From NCBI GenBank assembly GCA_000263395.1, contig AJXE01000003.1, forward strand, positions 186,001-250,000: 64,000 nucleotides of DNA, in the 5' to 3' direction. Positions within the stretch are counted from its first letter, which is position 1, and each line of letters opens with the position of its first letter. The notes beneath the pieces are model-generated. The model had not been told where the DNA came from. It worked only from the letters and a program-made list of their open reading frames with translations, and ran no database searches. The DNA comes from Stutzerimonas stutzeri TS44 (GTDB lineage Bacteria; Pseudomonadota; Gammaproteobacteria; Pseudomonadales; Pseudomonadaceae). A program made the position numbers and the translations under genes. Positions 63,774 to 64,000 of the stretch are shown piece by piece.

Positions 63774-64000
63774 ATGCCTGCCCGCCTCAAGGCATTTCTA
63801 CTGCACTTGGCCGCCTCAACCCTTATCGCGCTGCTCGCCTTGCTGCTGGTGTTCAAACTCTGGTATCCCGCCCCGCTGCACGAGGCACTGGGGGTTACTC
63901 ATATCTTCCTGTTGCTGCTACTGGTCGATGTGATCCTTGGCCCACTGCTGACCCTGCTGGTATACAAGGTTGGCAAGAAAAACCTAGTTATGGACCTCAT
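63774..64000 (+). CDS. TfpX/TfpZ family type IV pilin accessory protein (partial)
   Basis: Seventy-five codons are visible; the 3' end is beyond the window. The N-terminus MPARLKAFLLHLAASTLIAL is followed by LVFKLWYPAPLHEALGVTHIF and a second helix LLVDVILGPLLTLLVY, matching the TfpX/TfpY/TfpZ accessory proteins that lie next to pilA in P. aeruginosa pilin groups and modulate pilus assembly. GGGAG precedes the ATG. With pilA it marks the pilin allele group. Confidence 0.85.
   Translation, partial: MPARLKAFLLHLAASTLIALLALLLVFKLWYPAPLHEALGVTHIFLLLLLVDVILGPLLTLLVYKVGKKNLVMDL

Overview
This window is a 64 kb stretch of GC-rich chromosome from a gammaproteobacterium of the Pseudomonadaceae; the gene content and order (complete mra/dcw cluster, rnpB between mraZ and rsmI, petABC-sspAB, rplM-rpsI, pilBCD divergent from pilA, an mqo next to a PA4642-type gene) look like Pseudomonas or the stutzeri group (Stutzerimonas). 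The species is inference. I see no rRNA, tRNA, CRISPR array, prophage or intact insertion sequence.

Layout. 0-6.8 kb (minus): a CHASE-type hybrid sensor kinase with three receiver domains, followed by a REC-PAS-GGDEF-EAL response regulator, then a YiaD-type OmpA lipoprotein. 6.9-20.3 kb: metabolic and housekeeping singletons (DsdA, acyl-CoA ligase, LysE-type exporter, D-2-hydroxyacid dehydrogenase, RsmC, a GDT1/MneA-type manganese exporter behind a yybP-ykoY riboswitch, M48 lipoprotein protease, a divergent SRAP protein, small zinc/DUF2007 proteins, an acyltransferase, a DUF1329 protein, YajG). 20.4-29.1 kb: Mqo, a PA4642-family protein, a SulP transporter, then a 1.07 kb gene-free region holding four copies of a 35-bp DnaA-box module, followed by a DUF5924/DUF2914 membrane protein, MgtC, a PQQ-type sugar dehydrogenase lipoprotein and two small proteins. 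29.1-46.9 kb (minus): the complete division and cell wall cluster mraZ-rsmH-ftsL-ftsI-murE-murF-mraY-murD-ftsW-murG-murC-ddlB-ftsQ-ftsA-ftsZ-lpxC, almost every junction overlapping by 1-11 bp, with a clear sigma70 promoter and a MraZ-box array upstream of mraZ. 47.2-52.0 kb: RNase P RNA, RsmI, and divergently LpoA-YraN-DiaA/GmhA-DolP. 52.1-56.9 kb (minus): sspB, sspA, the cytochrome bc1 genes petABC, and rpsI/rplM with promoter and terminator. 57.3-64 kb: an ECF-type permease, yacG-coaE-pilD-pilC-pilB (minus), and divergently pilA with a sigma54 promoter and the start of a TfpX/TfpZ pilin accessory gene that runs off the window.

The strongest unexplained signal is at 24672-25346: four 35-bp modules, all in one orientation, each with a forward TTATCCACA box, a central CACAG and an inverted TTATCCACG box at fixed spacing, with unrelated flanks and an AT-rich tract between copies 1 and 2. 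This is the pattern expected of selected DnaA-binding sites (a datA-like titration site, a DARS-like reactivation site, or an origin-like element) rather than of a spread repeat. Other notable signals are the manganese riboswitch with two competing hairpins, the four-unit MraZ operator, an SRAP protein that lacks two catalytic-site residues, and the compositionally distinct pilA.
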